From: Azonexus hydrophilus
Lineage (GTDB): Bacteria > Pseudomonadota > Gammaproteobacteria > Burkholderiales > Rhodocyclaceae
NCBI RefSeq assembly: GCF_905120355.1
Contig: NZ_CAJHOB010000018.1
Coordinates: forward strand, 1-50,144
Direction: 5' to 3'
Length of the DNA: 50,144 nucleotides
In this document: one piece after another, positions 1-7,189 of the stretch
How positions within the stretch are numbered: the stretch's first letter is position 1
How the letters are laid out: the number at the start of each line of letters is the position of its first letter
Translations under genes and position numbers: made by a program
The notes under the pieces: model-generated
What the model was told of the DNA's origin: nothing
Seen by the model: only the letters and a program-made list of their open reading frames with translations
Database searches by the model: none

Positions 1-53
1 CTGCTGCCTGACTCCGATTAACTCGGAAAGACGGTAGTGGTCGGACGGTTACG
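1..53 (+). repeat. Left copy of 53-bp inverted terminal repeat
   Basis: These 53 bases are the exact reverse complement of 50090-50142, near the other end of the window. The match stops cleanly: position 54 is A where a T opposite would require pairing with 50089, which is C. The repeat contains a small hairpin (TCCGA, a 5-base loop, TCGGA). The core chromosomal genes between the copies rule out one giant transposon. The simplest reading is a dispersed repeat at which assembly stopped on both sides. Confidence 0.9.
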
Positions 54-154
54 AATTATTTAACAAGACGCAAGGAAACGTTCCTTCTGGCACAAAGAGA
101 GCCAGCACCTGGCGTCAGTGGCCGAACTGCTGAAGTAACGAACTCCCCTACACC

Positions 155-526
155 TTAGATATGCAGATTACGGCGTACGACTTCGGTGGCAAAGAACGTT
201 TGTGCTGGGTTAGAGGGGGCAAAAAAGTCTTGAGCCTCGTCCCAAACTTTGTATGTCGGTTTTAACGCTTGTAACCTATCAAGCGACTTCTCTATCGTCT
301 TGATGGTTCTCAGGAGGCTACTACGTGCACTGCGTCTGACTACAGAATCAGGACCGATGTAGTTCTCGCAGATGATCTCGGTGCCAGGGTTCGCCGCTGA
401 AAAGGCCGTAGCAACGGCAGAAAACTCATCTGCCAGTCGTAGTTCCGCCTGATATAGGCAATCCTCTTTCTCGGCCAAAGCAGCGAGCTCAGCCAGTCGC
501 AGGGAGATATTTAGATCCTCTGTCAT
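155..526 (-). CDS. Hypothetical protein, 123 aa
   Basis: I do not recognise this small protein. It is helical and charged, with Leu/Ala-rich stretches at residues 8-45 and a basic Leu-rich helix at about 70-95, and it has no membrane segment or signal peptide. The ATG at 524-526 is chosen because GAGGAA lies six bases upstream; an in-frame GTG two codons earlier is possible. It diverges from the Xre gene at 696, with about 170 bases between them, so the two may share a control region. Its location near the contig edge inside the mobile region suggests an accessory gene. That it is a real gene is likely but not certain. Confidence 0.5.
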   Translation of the reverse strand: MTEDLNISLRLAELAALAEKEDCLYQAELRLADEFSAVATAFSAANPGTEIICENYIGPDSVVRRSARSSLLRTIKTIEKSLDRLQALKPTYKVWDEAQDFFAPSNPAQTFFATEVVRRNLHI

Positions 527-695
527 TGCCACTTCCTCTGAGACACGTGTAATGCATCGGAAGACACAATCTCAACGTTTGGTTTTGCAAGATCTTGGCA
601 CACAGCGATGACTGAAGACTGGCTAGACGAAATAGTCGATTTTGGACTATTCGAATCTGGACTGCAACCTTCCGGCATTCCTCTCTGGTGTGCCG

Positions 696-941
696 ATGGA
701 AAAATCCATTCATTCTTTCGAATACGAGCGTTTCCTAGCTTTGCTACGTGAAACTCGCTTGCACAGTGGACAGACCCAAGAGGACCTCGCAAATAAGCTG
801 AATGCGACCCAGTCATTCGTCAGCAAATGTGAACGCGGGGAACGCCGACTCGATCTTGTGGAACTTGCGGCATGGTGCTCTGCGCTCAATGTATCGCTTG
901 CATCATTTGTCGAGCGTTTTGAGAAGCGATCCGCGAAGTAG
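696..941 (+). CDS. Xre-family helix-turn-helix regulator, 81 aa
   Basis: This is a small single-domain DNA-binding protein of the Cro/C1 (Xre) type. The HTH runs from about residue 12 to 65; the recognition region reads QTQEDLANKLNATQSFVSKC followed by ERGERRLDLVEL, a textbook Xre HTH_3 pattern. The ATG at 696 gives a domain-length protein. A TTG at 642 would add 18 residues that look unlike the family. No good Shine-Dalgarno sequence is visible before 696. The stop codon is two bases before a 36-bp near-palindrome (944-979), which may be its terminator or an operator. No partner toxin or protease gene adjoins it, so its target is unknown. Confidence 0.8.
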   Translation: MEKSIHSFEYERFLALLRETRLHSGQTQEDLANKLNATQSFVSKCERGERRLDLVELAAWCSALNVSLASFVERFEKRSAK

Positions 942-943
942 CG

Positions 944-979
944 TTGTCGTTAAAACGGCAATTGCTGTTTTAACGACAA
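944..979. repeat. 36-bp near-perfect palindrome
   Basis: Two 13-base arms, TTGTCGTTAAAAC and GTTTTAACGACAA, flank a central GGCAATTGCT whose inner eight bases GCAATTGC are also palindromic. Only one opposed pair (957/966, G against T) fails to match. It begins two bases after the Xre stop codon. It could be a transcription terminator, although it is not followed by a T run, or a high-symmetry binding site for a regulator or recombinase. Confidence 0.8.
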
Positions 980-1056
980 TGAACAGCAATGCGTAGTGGA
1001 TGACCTACCGGCCTCTTCCGTGGCTGTAAGTGTTGGGATACATCCCAATTCGGGGT

Positions 1057-1062
1057 TTGACA
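1057..1062 (+). promoter_or_regulatory. Consensus -35 hexamer cut off by the IS
   Basis: The perfect -35 hexamer TTGACA lies eight bases left of the insertion-sequence end. No matching -10 is evident at the right spacing inside the IS. It may be the -35 of a promoter that once served radC before the IS inserted, or may drive some IS transcription. This is inference from position only; the rest of 942-1069 holds nothing I recognise beyond the palindrome at 944-979. Confidence 0.3.
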
Positions 1063-1069
1063 TTAGTCC

Positions 1070-1087
1070 CCCCCGAGTTCGACAGTT
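1070..1087 (+). repeat. IS left inverted repeat
   Basis: An 18-base end repeat, perfectly complementary to 2978-2995. It lies downstream of the transposase stop codon. Confidence 0.85.
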
Positions 1088-1135
1088 AAACGCGTAAGTT
1101 ATTGTTTCTTTTGAGCCACAGTTCAAAAACGTGTA

Positions 1136-2833
1136 CTACAAAAGGGAAAATTGCTGTGGTTGCGTCGGTTTTTTCAATTTCAAAGCGGCAAAGACGCGGT
1201 CCTGTGTTTCGGAGAGGCGAGAAATGCCAGTGACTGGCCGTTCGGCCTGATTGATGCGAATCTGATGATGCTGAAGCTTCTGCAATTCTGCCAGCGCCCG
1301 CTCCGGCGACAGTTGCGCATCGGCGCTTCTCAGTCGCTGTCGCATGACGCGGTAGAGAATCAAGGCAATGAAGCAGATGGCAGCGTGCGCCTTGATCCGC
1401 CCCGGTAGCCGATGAAACACCGGGCCAATCTCGATTTCCGATTTCAGCACCCGGAAACCGCGTTCGATATCGGCGAGCGACTTGTAACGGTCAACCACGC
1501 CCTGCGGCGACAAATCCGGCGTATTGGTCACCAGCAGCAACTTGCCATCCATCAGTTCAGCCAGCGCCAGGGCATCGGGGTCGATTTCGTAGGCAAAGAG
1601 CTCACTCTTCAAATCAACGCGGATGATGTTTGCCAGATGGGCCTCCTTGACCGCGTGATACAGCTGCGCCTTGGCGCCGCTGTCAGAGAGCTTTTTGCCA
1701 CGAGCCTTCACCCCGGCATCCTGCGCATCGAGTTTGCCGACCCACGCGCTCGCCTGGGCTTCCAGTGCTTCAATCCGTTCGCGGCGCAAAGCTTGGGCAT
1801 CCTTGGCGACGTCTGGGTCGTGGGCAACGACCAGGCGCAATCCGCGCCACGGCAATTCGGCGACGATTTCCTGCTCGGCATCGACGCACTGCGCCTGAAA
1901 GGTATCAAGCAGTTCGGCAAATTCGCTATAACGCCGGCCGGGAACGGCCAGCACAAATTCCAGTGGCTCACCGCTTTCCAGGCGGATCTCGGAGAGCGCC
2001 TCCAGGTTATCCAGCGACAGCAAGCCCCGATCTGCCACCAGCACCACCCGGCGAATCGAAGGAAAGCGTTCGAGCACCGTCTTCAAGGTCGGCAACAAGG
2101 TGGGCGATTCCGCCGTATTGCCAGCAAACACCTCGTGATAAATCGGCAGACCATCGCCCGTTTGCACCACCCCCAGCATCACCTGACGGGCGATGAGGCC
2201 TTCCTTGGCCATGCCGAACCGGCGGACATCGCCTTCCTGGTCAGAGGTGCCTTCCGTGCGAATGGTAGTCATGTCGTAGAACACCACCGACAACTCCTGA
2301 TCGATCAAGGGGCGCAGCAAGTTGGCGACCACAGCATCGACCTCGGTTTGATGATCGACCAGGGCATCCATGCTGCGCAGCAGATGCTGATGGGTGATCG
2401 ATTCCATCTCAACGCCCGGCATCGCCACCGTGTCCAGCCAGCGCAAGACACCGAGTTTCGACTCGGGATCGCACAGGCGATTGAACACCATCACCCGAAT
2501 CAGCGCTTCGATATCGATGCTGTGCCGGGTCTTCTTGAACACGCGGCGCAGCTCGCCAAAGCCCAGCGAGTCCAACAGTTCGTTGAGTGCCCAGACGTTA
2601 CCGAGCGCACGGGCCGACTCGAACTCGACTGCGGGCAATGGCGCATTCAGGAAATCCGGCCGACCGGTGACCTTGAGCAGGCCGGAGATGACGGAATCCA
2701 GGCTGTCGGTCAGTTGATCCAGGCGCCCGAGCGTAACCAAGGTGCGATGCTTGGCCTTGCCGGCGTCGTCGCGGAAAGCTTCGACAAGCTGGAGATATTG
2801 GCGCGGACCGGAGCGGGTGATCTTGAGGAACAT
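1136..2833 (-). CDS. IS1634-family DDE transposase, 565 aa
   Basis: The transposase that moves the surrounding insertion sequence by DDE cut-and-paste chemistry. It begins MFLKITRSGPRQYLQL, the usual IS1634 start. The catalytic triad can be placed in three motifs: VVFYDMTTI (first Asp), LVADRGLLS (second Asp) and DIERGFRVLKSEI (Glu, within the YREK-like signature of IS4-superfamily enzymes). The length matches the family norm of about 550-600 aa and there is no frameshift, so it should be functional. Transcription from this gene runs away from radC. Several long reading frames on the opposite strand are artefacts of its GC-rich codon use. Confidence 0.93.
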   Translation of the reverse strand: MFLKITRSGPRQYLQLVEAFRDDAGKAKHRTLVTLGRLDQLTDSLDSVISGLLKVTGRPDFLNAPLPAVEFESARALGNVWALNELLDSLGFGELRRVFKKTRHSIDIEALIRVMVFNRLCDPESKLGVLRWLDTVAMPGVEMESITHQHLLRSMDALVDHQTEVDAVVANLLRPLIDQELSVVFYDMTTIRTEGTSDQEGDVRRFGMAKEGLIARQVMLGVVQTGDGLPIYHEVFAGNTAESPTLLPTLKTVLERFPSIRRVVLVADRGLLSLDNLEALSEIRLESGEPLEFVLAVPGRRYSEFAELLDTFQAQCVDAEQEIVAELPWRGLRLVVAHDPDVAKDAQALRRERIEALEAQASAWVGKLDAQDAGVKARGKKLSDSGAKAQLYHAVKEAHLANIIRVDLKSELFAYEIDPDALALAELMDGKLLLVTNTPDLSPQGVVDRYKSLADIERGFRVLKSEIEIGPVFHRLPGRIKAHAAICFIALILYRVMRQRLRSADAQLSPERALAELQKLQHHQIRINQAERPVTGISRLSETQDRVFAALKLKKPTQPQQFSLL

Positions 2834-2977
2834 GCCAAGACTTTACCAGCCAGGCAAGGCTTGTCAAATATAGCAGCAAAAACAAGATACGTGCCACTAC
2901 ACGACTTTTTGGAAAATCGCCTTGAAACCCGCATGGCTGCGTGGACAACTTCGCCAAAATGGCCGTTTTTGGGCTCA

Positions 2978-2995
2978 AACTGTCGAACTCGGGGG
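2978..2995 (-). repeat. IS right inverted repeat
   Basis: An 18-base end repeat matching 1070-1087 in reverse complement. Its terminal G run forms part of the likely ribosome-binding site of radC. Confidence 0.85.
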
Positions 2996-2997
2996 AG
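2991..2997 (+). promoter_or_regulatory. radC ribosome-binding site made partly by the IS end
   Basis: GGGGGAG lies seven bases before the radC ATG at 3005. The five Gs belong to the IS right inverted repeat and only AG comes from the flanking DNA. If radC is translated, its Shine-Dalgarno is largely supplied by the inserted element. Confidence 0.55.
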
Positions 2998-3004
2998 CAC
3001 GATC

Positions 3005-3514
3005 ATGTCGCAACTGTCCTTTTCCTCGTTCGATGACGCTTTGCTGGTGCGTGACGCCCAAGGGCGCTACATGCCGGCATCGGTGGATCAAATTCTTGAA
3101 GCAGCACGCCAGGCCATCGAGCTGAAGATGCAGCGTGGTGCTGAGTTCACTTCCCCGGCGCGGGCCAAAGAGTTCCTGCGCAACAAGCTGGCAGGTTTCG
3201 AGCATGAGGTCTTTGCGGTGCTGTTTCTGGATACGCGCCACCGGCTGATCGAGTACCGGGAGATGTTCCACGGCACCATCGACAGTGCATCGGTGTATCC
3301 GCGTGAAGTGGTCAAGGAAACCCTGCGGCTCAATGCGGCGGCGGTCATCCTCTCACACAACCATCCGAGCGGGAATCCTGAGCCGTCGCAGGCCGACAAG
3401 GCGCTGACGCAGCGACTCAAGGAAGCGCTGGGGCTGGTAGAGGTGCGCGTGCTGGATCATGTCATCGTGGCTGGTGCAAACACGGTGTCGTTTGCAGAGC
3501 ATGGCTTGTTATGA
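3005..3514 (+). CDS. radC: RadC/MPN-family (JAB) protein, 169 aa
   Basis: A RadC-type protein carrying the MPN/JAB metal-binding domain. The signature SHNHPSGNPEPSQAD places the zinc ligands at H118 and H120 with a following Asp; an upstream conserved Glu lies in the FRGT-like region (EMFHGTIDSASVYPRE). The protein lacks the N-terminal helix-hairpin region of the roughly 225-aa chromosomal RadC, as is usual for the short copies on plasmids and integrative elements. The biochemical role of RadC is unsettled. The reading frame stays open through the IS to the left, but the ATG at 3005 with GGGGGAG before it is the sensible start. It lies head-to-head against the 3' end of the DGQHR gene. Confidence 0.88.
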   Translation: MSQLSFSSFDDALLVRDAQGRYMPASVDQILEAARQAIELKMQRGAEFTSPARAKEFLRNKLAGFEHEVFAVLFLDTRHRLIEYREMFHGTIDSASVYPREVVKETLRLNAAAVILSHNHPSGNPEPSQADKALTQRLKEALGLVEVRVLDHVIVAGANTVSFAEHGLL

Positions 3515-3566
3515 CACACGGGGGCTATTGCCCCCATTTTCTAATGCGGAGAAGGACATTCATGAC

Positions 3567-4766
3567 TTACACGTCCAGCATATCTTCGAGCGATATTTCC
3601 CCACGCAACATCTTTAAGAACGTGGCTTGCCCACCACTCCCTGGTGCGAAATTTCGGGTTGTGAAGTCGTCGTCTTTCAACTCGATGTGATCCAGCTTTT
3701 TATAAAATTCATTCACGGACGGAATCAGTCCATAGTTTCCTTGCACAAGTGCTGGATACGCATCTTCTCGCAAATAAATCATAAATGCCTTAAAAGCGTT
3801 TGATCGAGGAAGAAGGTTACCAACGCGATCAGTTGCATTCCATGAGTCTGGCCACTTTTTTTCAACTGCTTTAAAGTAGTTGTAAATTATTTCGGTAATA
3901 TCAATCTCTTTTCCATCAATAAATAAATTCCTAAATGGAAATTTTTGCAAATCAGATCCAACGACGTGTCTTATTCTCTTTCCTGCCAAGAGATCATTTC
4001 TATCTTGAACAGGGTTGGGTGAAATGAATTTAACCAAAGATTCAACAAAGGATGCTTGTGTCAAGGGCTCTTTTTTTCGACCTGGCGTAGCTGTTCCTAG
4101 CCGCTTAATTCTTTGATATAACGGACTGCTTGGCTCCTTGTCCAATGCCACCGCTACGTTGTGGCATGTCTTATGAGGACTTGATGTTTTTGCCAGTTCC
4201 GTCAGGTCATACACAAGGCTCTTATTAACTTTTGTTTGCGCAAGATTTACGGTTGCAAATATATTGGCCTGCTCGGAGACATCCGCCCCGATAAATATTG
4301 CAACATTAATATCAAAATCTCGCTGACCGTAATCAAAGCACCAGTTATTGTTCTCATCCATGAAGGCAGCAATGCGGTGTTGGCCATCTATAACTTTTGC
4401 AATTCTAGCGTAAGGTATTGAATCTGCCTCATCAGAGGCATCGGCTTGATACTCTTTAAGAACCAATGTGCCGATGCCATTCCCATCTGAGTCATATTCG
4501 GCACACTTCTCATCCACAGCAAGGATGACCGATGTTGGAAATGTCGAATCCTCCCCTTCGATATATTGCTTTATTTCCTTAATTCTCTTGGGGCTGACAG
4601 GGCGCTGGATACCAAGATATTTCTCAAGATCACGCTGGTCTTTGGCCAGCCGCCTTACATCCGAGAAGGATATGTCTACTAGGTCTTGCGCCCTTATTGA
4701 TGCGATATAAAAATCGCCAATTGGCTGGCGGACTTTCAGGACTGTAAGCTTTAACTCTTTACTCAT
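3567..4766 (-). CDS. DGQHR-domain protein (DndB/ParB-like superfamily), 399 aa
   Basis: It carries the diagnostic DGQHR motif at residues 127-131 (KVIDGQHRIAAF), followed by FATVNLAQTKVNKSL and a C-terminal FAPGSGGQATFLKML, all typical of DGQHR-domain proteins. Known relatives include DndB, the regulator of DNA phosphorothioation, and proteins of 7-deazaguanine DNA-modification islands. The fold is related to ParB/sulfiredoxin and is thought to bind nucleotide or DNA. The exact role here is unknown. The ATG at 4766 is chosen because it overlaps the stop of the upstream membrane-protein gene by eight bases; an upstream start at 4784 is possible. It is the last gene of an A/T-rich four-gene operon with an adenine methylase, which points to DNA modification or defence. 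Confidence 0.85.
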   Translation of the reverse strand: MSKELKLTVLKVRQPIGDFYIASIRAQDLVDISFSDVRRLAKDQRDLEKYLGIQRPVSPKRIKEIKQYIEGEDSTFPTSVILAVDEKCAEYDSDGNGIGTLVLKEYQADASDEADSIPYARIAKVIDGQHRIAAFMDENNNWCFDYGQRDFDINVAIFIGADVSEQANIFATVNLAQTKVNKSLVYDLTELAKTSSPHKTCHNVAVALDKEPSSPLYQRIKRLGTATPGRKKEPLTQASFVESLVKFISPNPVQDRNDLLAGKRIRHVVGSDLQKFPFRNLFIDGKEIDITEIIYNYFKAVEKKWPDSWNATDRVGNLLPRSNAFKAFMIYLREDAYPALVQGNYGLIPSVNEFYKKLDHIELKDDDFTTRNFAPGSGGQATFLKMLRGEISLEDMLDV

Positions 4767-5385
4767 CACCAGACTCCCGAGCACGCAACCTTGCAGAAAA
4801 ATCGCTCACTATATTTTTTTCAGAGCTTCTATTCTCCGATACAAAATCACCTCTCCATGCTCCATCAAGGAGCGTGAGATACCAGCAGTACAAAGAGAAG
4901 ATGTAGATCGGCAATGATAAACCACTTAAGTAATAGCCGAGGAATGAGTTGTGGAAGTCACTCGACCCTGCCTTTATCTGCCCGAAGGCAATCGCGGTCA
5001 ATATCATGATGACGATGGAAATCAACGCCACCAACCCATAGCCCTTGAATAGCCTTCTAACGCTTTGTACGATTTTTTCGCCAAATTGAGTTTCTGACGA
5101 TTCTTGGTACTTCTCAAAAATCATATAGAAAATAGGCGTAAGAAATGTGGCGGTGTACACAAATAGTTCTGAAACTGTGATGGACTCTTTTAGCTTCAAC
5201 AGAAGCTTTACTCCCACACCCGAGGTTCCATCTGGTATTGGTGACAGAAATACAGCGACGATGACAGGAAGGCTTGTCAAAATCCAAAGCGTAGAGAATT
5301 TCTTTAATGCTGTCTTATGAGCATTCAGAGGAAAATGCACCAGGCATTGGATTAGAGGCAGGTGGCCGATGGTCTTTAGTAGCAT
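4759..5385 (-). CDS. Four-helix membrane protein, unknown function, 208 aa
   Basis: I do not recognise the family. Four hydrophobic segments are visible at about residues 31-50, 70-90, 117-134 and 152-172. There is a charged loop between the second and third (EKYQESSETQFGEKIVQ) and a polar, charged C-terminal tail of about 35 residues. The gene overlaps the adenine methylase by 10 bases upstream and the DGQHR gene by eight bases downstream, so the three are probably made together. Membrane proteins in phage-defence operons are often effectors that breach or depolarise the membrane. That role is only a suggestion here, because nothing in the sequence shows pore formation. Confidence 0.75.
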   Translation of the reverse strand: MLLKTIGHLPLIQCLVHFPLNAHKTALKKFSTLWILTSLPVIVAVFLSPIPDGTSGVGVKLLLKLKESITVSELFVYTATFLTPIFYMIFEKYQESSETQFGEKIVQSVRRLFKGYGLVALISIVIMILTAIAFGQIKAGSSDFHNSFLGYYLSGLSLPIYIFSLYCWYLTLLDGAWRGDFVSENRSSEKNIVSDFSARLRARESGDE

Positions 5386-6311
5386 TTGATGACAACCTCC
5401 TCATACCTGCCCCGAGCGGAGGACTTCCCGGCGATGATGCTGGCTCTATTTAACGTGGAGATCTCGCCTAGGTTTTCATATAGGCGTTTTATGCTGTCAT
5501 GGCAAGCGTTAGTCACAAGCACTTTTGCCCCTCGCGATACAGCAAGCTCGACTGCATCACGAAGTCGAACCTGGTCTTCCCAGGAAAATATACTCTCGTT
5601 GTACTTTAGAAAACCGTTGTAGTTATGTTTGACTGTATAAGGAGGATCTATAAAAACGAAATCCCCCTGTCCCGCCTTTTCAAGAGCAATTTCAAAGTCA
5701 CCAGAAAAAAGCTCTACATTTTTTAAGCACAAAGCGATTTTCTCAAAATCATCAGTCGACAGAACTACATTCTGCTTCGTTCCTATTGGGACGTTGAATT
5801 CACCTTTTTTATTTACCCTGTATAAGCCATTCCAACAGGTTCTGTTTAGGTAAATAAACTGCGCCGCTCGTGTTTCTGGCGTGCGCAACCGCTTTAGGCG
5901 AATTTGATAATAATATTCTGAAGAGTGATTTTTGTGATGCACTCGAAGTAAATCTGCAACTTTCTTCCAGTCGCTTTTTATTGCCTCATAAACTTCTATG
6001 AGTTTTTCGTTTTTATCGCAGAGAATAGCGGAACTTGGAAGTAGGCTAAAAAAAACTGCACCACTACCCACAAAAGGCTCAATATATCTTTCGTGCTCTA
6101 TATTTAGAAGGTGTGAGTGCTTTTCGACCAGCCACCTTTTTCCTCCTGCCCATTTCAGAAAAGGCGAGGTTTCTTGATAGTGGCCATTCGCGCGCAGCGG
6201 GGCGGGGATGCTTTTTGTTTCGCAAAAACCGTCCTCCAACGAGACCCCTTCGATCGTTGCAGCGGCAGCGCACTGGAATGGGTTATTTTCCCTTGATTGC
6301 CTCAAGCCCAT
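5376..6311 (-). CDS. Dam-family DNA adenine-N6 methyltransferase, 311 aa
   Basis: A class-alpha adenine methylase of the Dam/DpnM type. FLKWAGGKR at about residues 51-59 is the Dam-type N-terminal motif, PFVGSG at 79-84 is the S-adenosylmethionine site, and DPPY at 222-225 is the catalytic motif, in the alpha order (FxGxG before DPPY). About 45 extra residues precede the Dam core. The start overlaps the end of the upstream Xre gene by 29 bases, suggesting translational coupling; a later in-frame start is possible. The Dam fold usually implies GATC or a similar short site, but the specificity cannot be read from sequence. No cognate restriction endonuclease is next to it; the neighbours are a membrane protein and a DGQHR protein. 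Confidence 0.92.
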   Translation of the reverse strand: MGLRQSRENNPFQCAAAATIEGVSLEDGFCETKSIPAPLRANGHYQETSPFLKWAGGKRWLVEKHSHLLNIEHERYIEPFVGSGAVFFSLLPSSAILCDKNEKLIEVYEAIKSDWKKVADLLRVHHKNHSSEYYYQIRLKRLRTPETRAAQFIYLNRTCWNGLYRVNKKGEFNVPIGTKQNVVLSTDDFEKIALCLKNVELFSGDFEIALEKAGQGDFVFIDPPYTVKHNYNGFLKYNESIFSWEDQVRLRDAVELAVSRGAKVLVTNACHDSIKRLYENLGEISTLNRASIIAGKSSARGRYEEVVIKCY

Positions 6312-6576
6312 TTTCTGTTTCCTTCATCAGTTCAGAAGCGCTGCATCCCAATGCTCTAGCAATTCTCAAAATAATCGCCAGAGTGGGCATATGCTCTCCT
6401 CGTTCAATCTTCCCCATATGTGAGCGCTCAATTCCTGCACGATTTGCCAAAGTTTCTTGCGCAACACCCTGTGCAGTCCTGATAGAACGTACTGCGGCGC
6501 CAAACGCTTGTGCCGGCTCCGCTTCAAAGGTTGTCGCGCCCGTCGGTCGGCCACGCTGGATGGATCGCTTCTGCAT
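6283..6576 (-). CDS. Xre-family regulator of the methylase operon, 97 aa
   Basis: A Cro/C1-type HTH protein: AFGAAVRSIRTAQGVAQETL, then an Ala-Gly-Ile-Glu-Arg-Ser turn and the recognition helix before KIERGEHMPTLAI, spanning about residues 24-80. A basic N-terminal tail of about 20 residues (KRSIQRGRPTG) precedes it. The ATG at 6574-6576 is preferred; a TTG eight codons upstream (6600) is possible. A perfect 18-bp palindrome (6568-6585) covers the start codon, as expected of an autoregulator such as the controller proteins of restriction-modification systems. The gene overlaps the methylase by 29 bases and so is the first gene of the operon. Confidence 0.85.
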   Translation of the reverse strand: MQKRSIQRGRPTGATTFEAEPAQAFGAAVRSIRTAQGVAQETLANRAGIERSHMGKIERGEHMPTLAIILRIARALGCSASELMKETENGLEAIKGK

Positions 6577-6585
6577 ATGCAGAAG
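6568..6585. promoter_or_regulatory. 18-bp perfect palindrome over the xre start codon, probable operator
   Basis: CTTCTGCAT is followed directly by ATGCAGAAG, a perfect dyad centred between 6576 and 6577 and containing the ATG of the Xre gene. Binding here by the Xre protein would block initiation of its own operon, as controller proteins do in restriction-modification systems. Its role as an operator is inferred from symmetry and position. Confidence 0.6.
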
Positions 6586-6662
6586 TTTCAGTTTGTACAA
6601 AATTTAAAACCACGTTATATTTAACTCATTCATCCAATCTCACCTGTTTTTGTGCCTTTACT

Positions 6663-6684
6663 GAAAGCCGCATCGGCGGCTTTC
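6663..6684. terminator. Strong hairpin between the methylase operon and DUF2958
   Basis: A perfect 9-bp stem (GAAAGCCGC with GCGGCTTTC) around a 4-base loop ATCG, followed on the plus strand by TTC. It lies upstream of both divergent units, so it probably ends plus-strand transcription entering from the left or insulates the DUF2958 gene. Confidence 0.55.
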
Positions 6685-6841
6685 TTCAAAAGCGGAGAGC
6701 CTGATCCGTGTCTTTCCTGACTTCCGTGCATGTGCCTTCGTGCTTCTACGTCTCTGCGGATACGTGGGATTGCGCATTGGTGCTTTCGTTGGAAGGCTTG
6801 AAAGCGTCTCTGCTGCTCCGCAAGTCCTTGGACGTACAGCC

Positions 6842-7189
6842 ATGACTCCGCTCATCACCGCCGACGAGCGCACGCGCCTGATGGCCAACGGCCAGGCCCG
6901 CGCTGCCGGGCAGGACACCGACCCGCTGCCCGTGGTACGCCTGTTCACGCCAGATGCGCATGCCACTTGGCTGCTGGCTTCGCTCGATCCAGCCGATGGC
7001 GATACTGCCCACGGCCTGATCGACTTGGGGATTGGCATGCCTGCACTGGGAACGGTGAAGCTGTCCGACCTGGCCGCCATCGTCGGGCCGCGCCAGCAGC
7101 CCGTGATGCGGGATCGCTACTTCCAGCCGGTGCGGCGGCTGTCTGAATACCTGCGACTGGCCGAAGACAACGGTTCGATCACCGATTGA
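6842..7189 (+). CDS. DUF2958 domain protein, 115 aa
   Basis: A member of the DUF2958 family, small cytoplasmic proteins of unknown function found almost only on conjugative elements and plasmids. It begins MTPLITADERTRLMANG, and the conserved core LPVVRLFTPDAHATWLL, LDPADGD, AHGLIDLGIGMPALG and KLSDLAA is complete. The start is the ATG after CAGCC; no strong Shine-Dalgarno is visible. Its base composition is GC-rich, unlike the A/T-rich methylase operon to its left, so a composition boundary lies near 6600-6840. In related elements it lies next to DUF2285-type regulators, as it does here. Confidence 0.85.
   Translation: MTPLITADERTRLMANGQARAAGQDTDPLPVVRLFTPDAHATWLLASLDPADGDTAHGLIDLGIGMPALGTVKLSDLAAIVGPRQQPVMRDRYFQPVRRLSEYLRLAEDNGSITD

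Larger units (their letters stand above)
1070..2995 (-). mobile_element. Insertion sequence, IS1634 family
   Basis: A complete insertion sequence of about 1.9 kb. It is bounded by 18-bp perfect inverted repeats with outer ends CCCCC followed by GAGTTCGACAGTT (left 1070-1087, right 2978-2995), and holds one transposase gene on the minus strand. I see no clear target-site duplication next to the ends, so either the target repeat has decayed or the true ends differ by a few bases. The element sits about 10 bases before the radC start codon. The intact transposase and perfect ends suggest it is recent and possibly active. Confidence 0.88.

Noticed and set aside
64..138. A possible 3' coding tail ending at TAA 136-138 (QDARKRSFWHKESQHLASVA region)
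   Set aside because: It looks protein-like, but only 24 codons are open after a stop at 61-63, with no start codon and no family match.
1412..3004. Long plus-strand open frame running through the IS into radC, giving a 700-aa protein
   Set aside because: It is the antisense of the transposase, and only the part from 3005 matches RadC; GC-rich codon bias keeps the opposite frame open.
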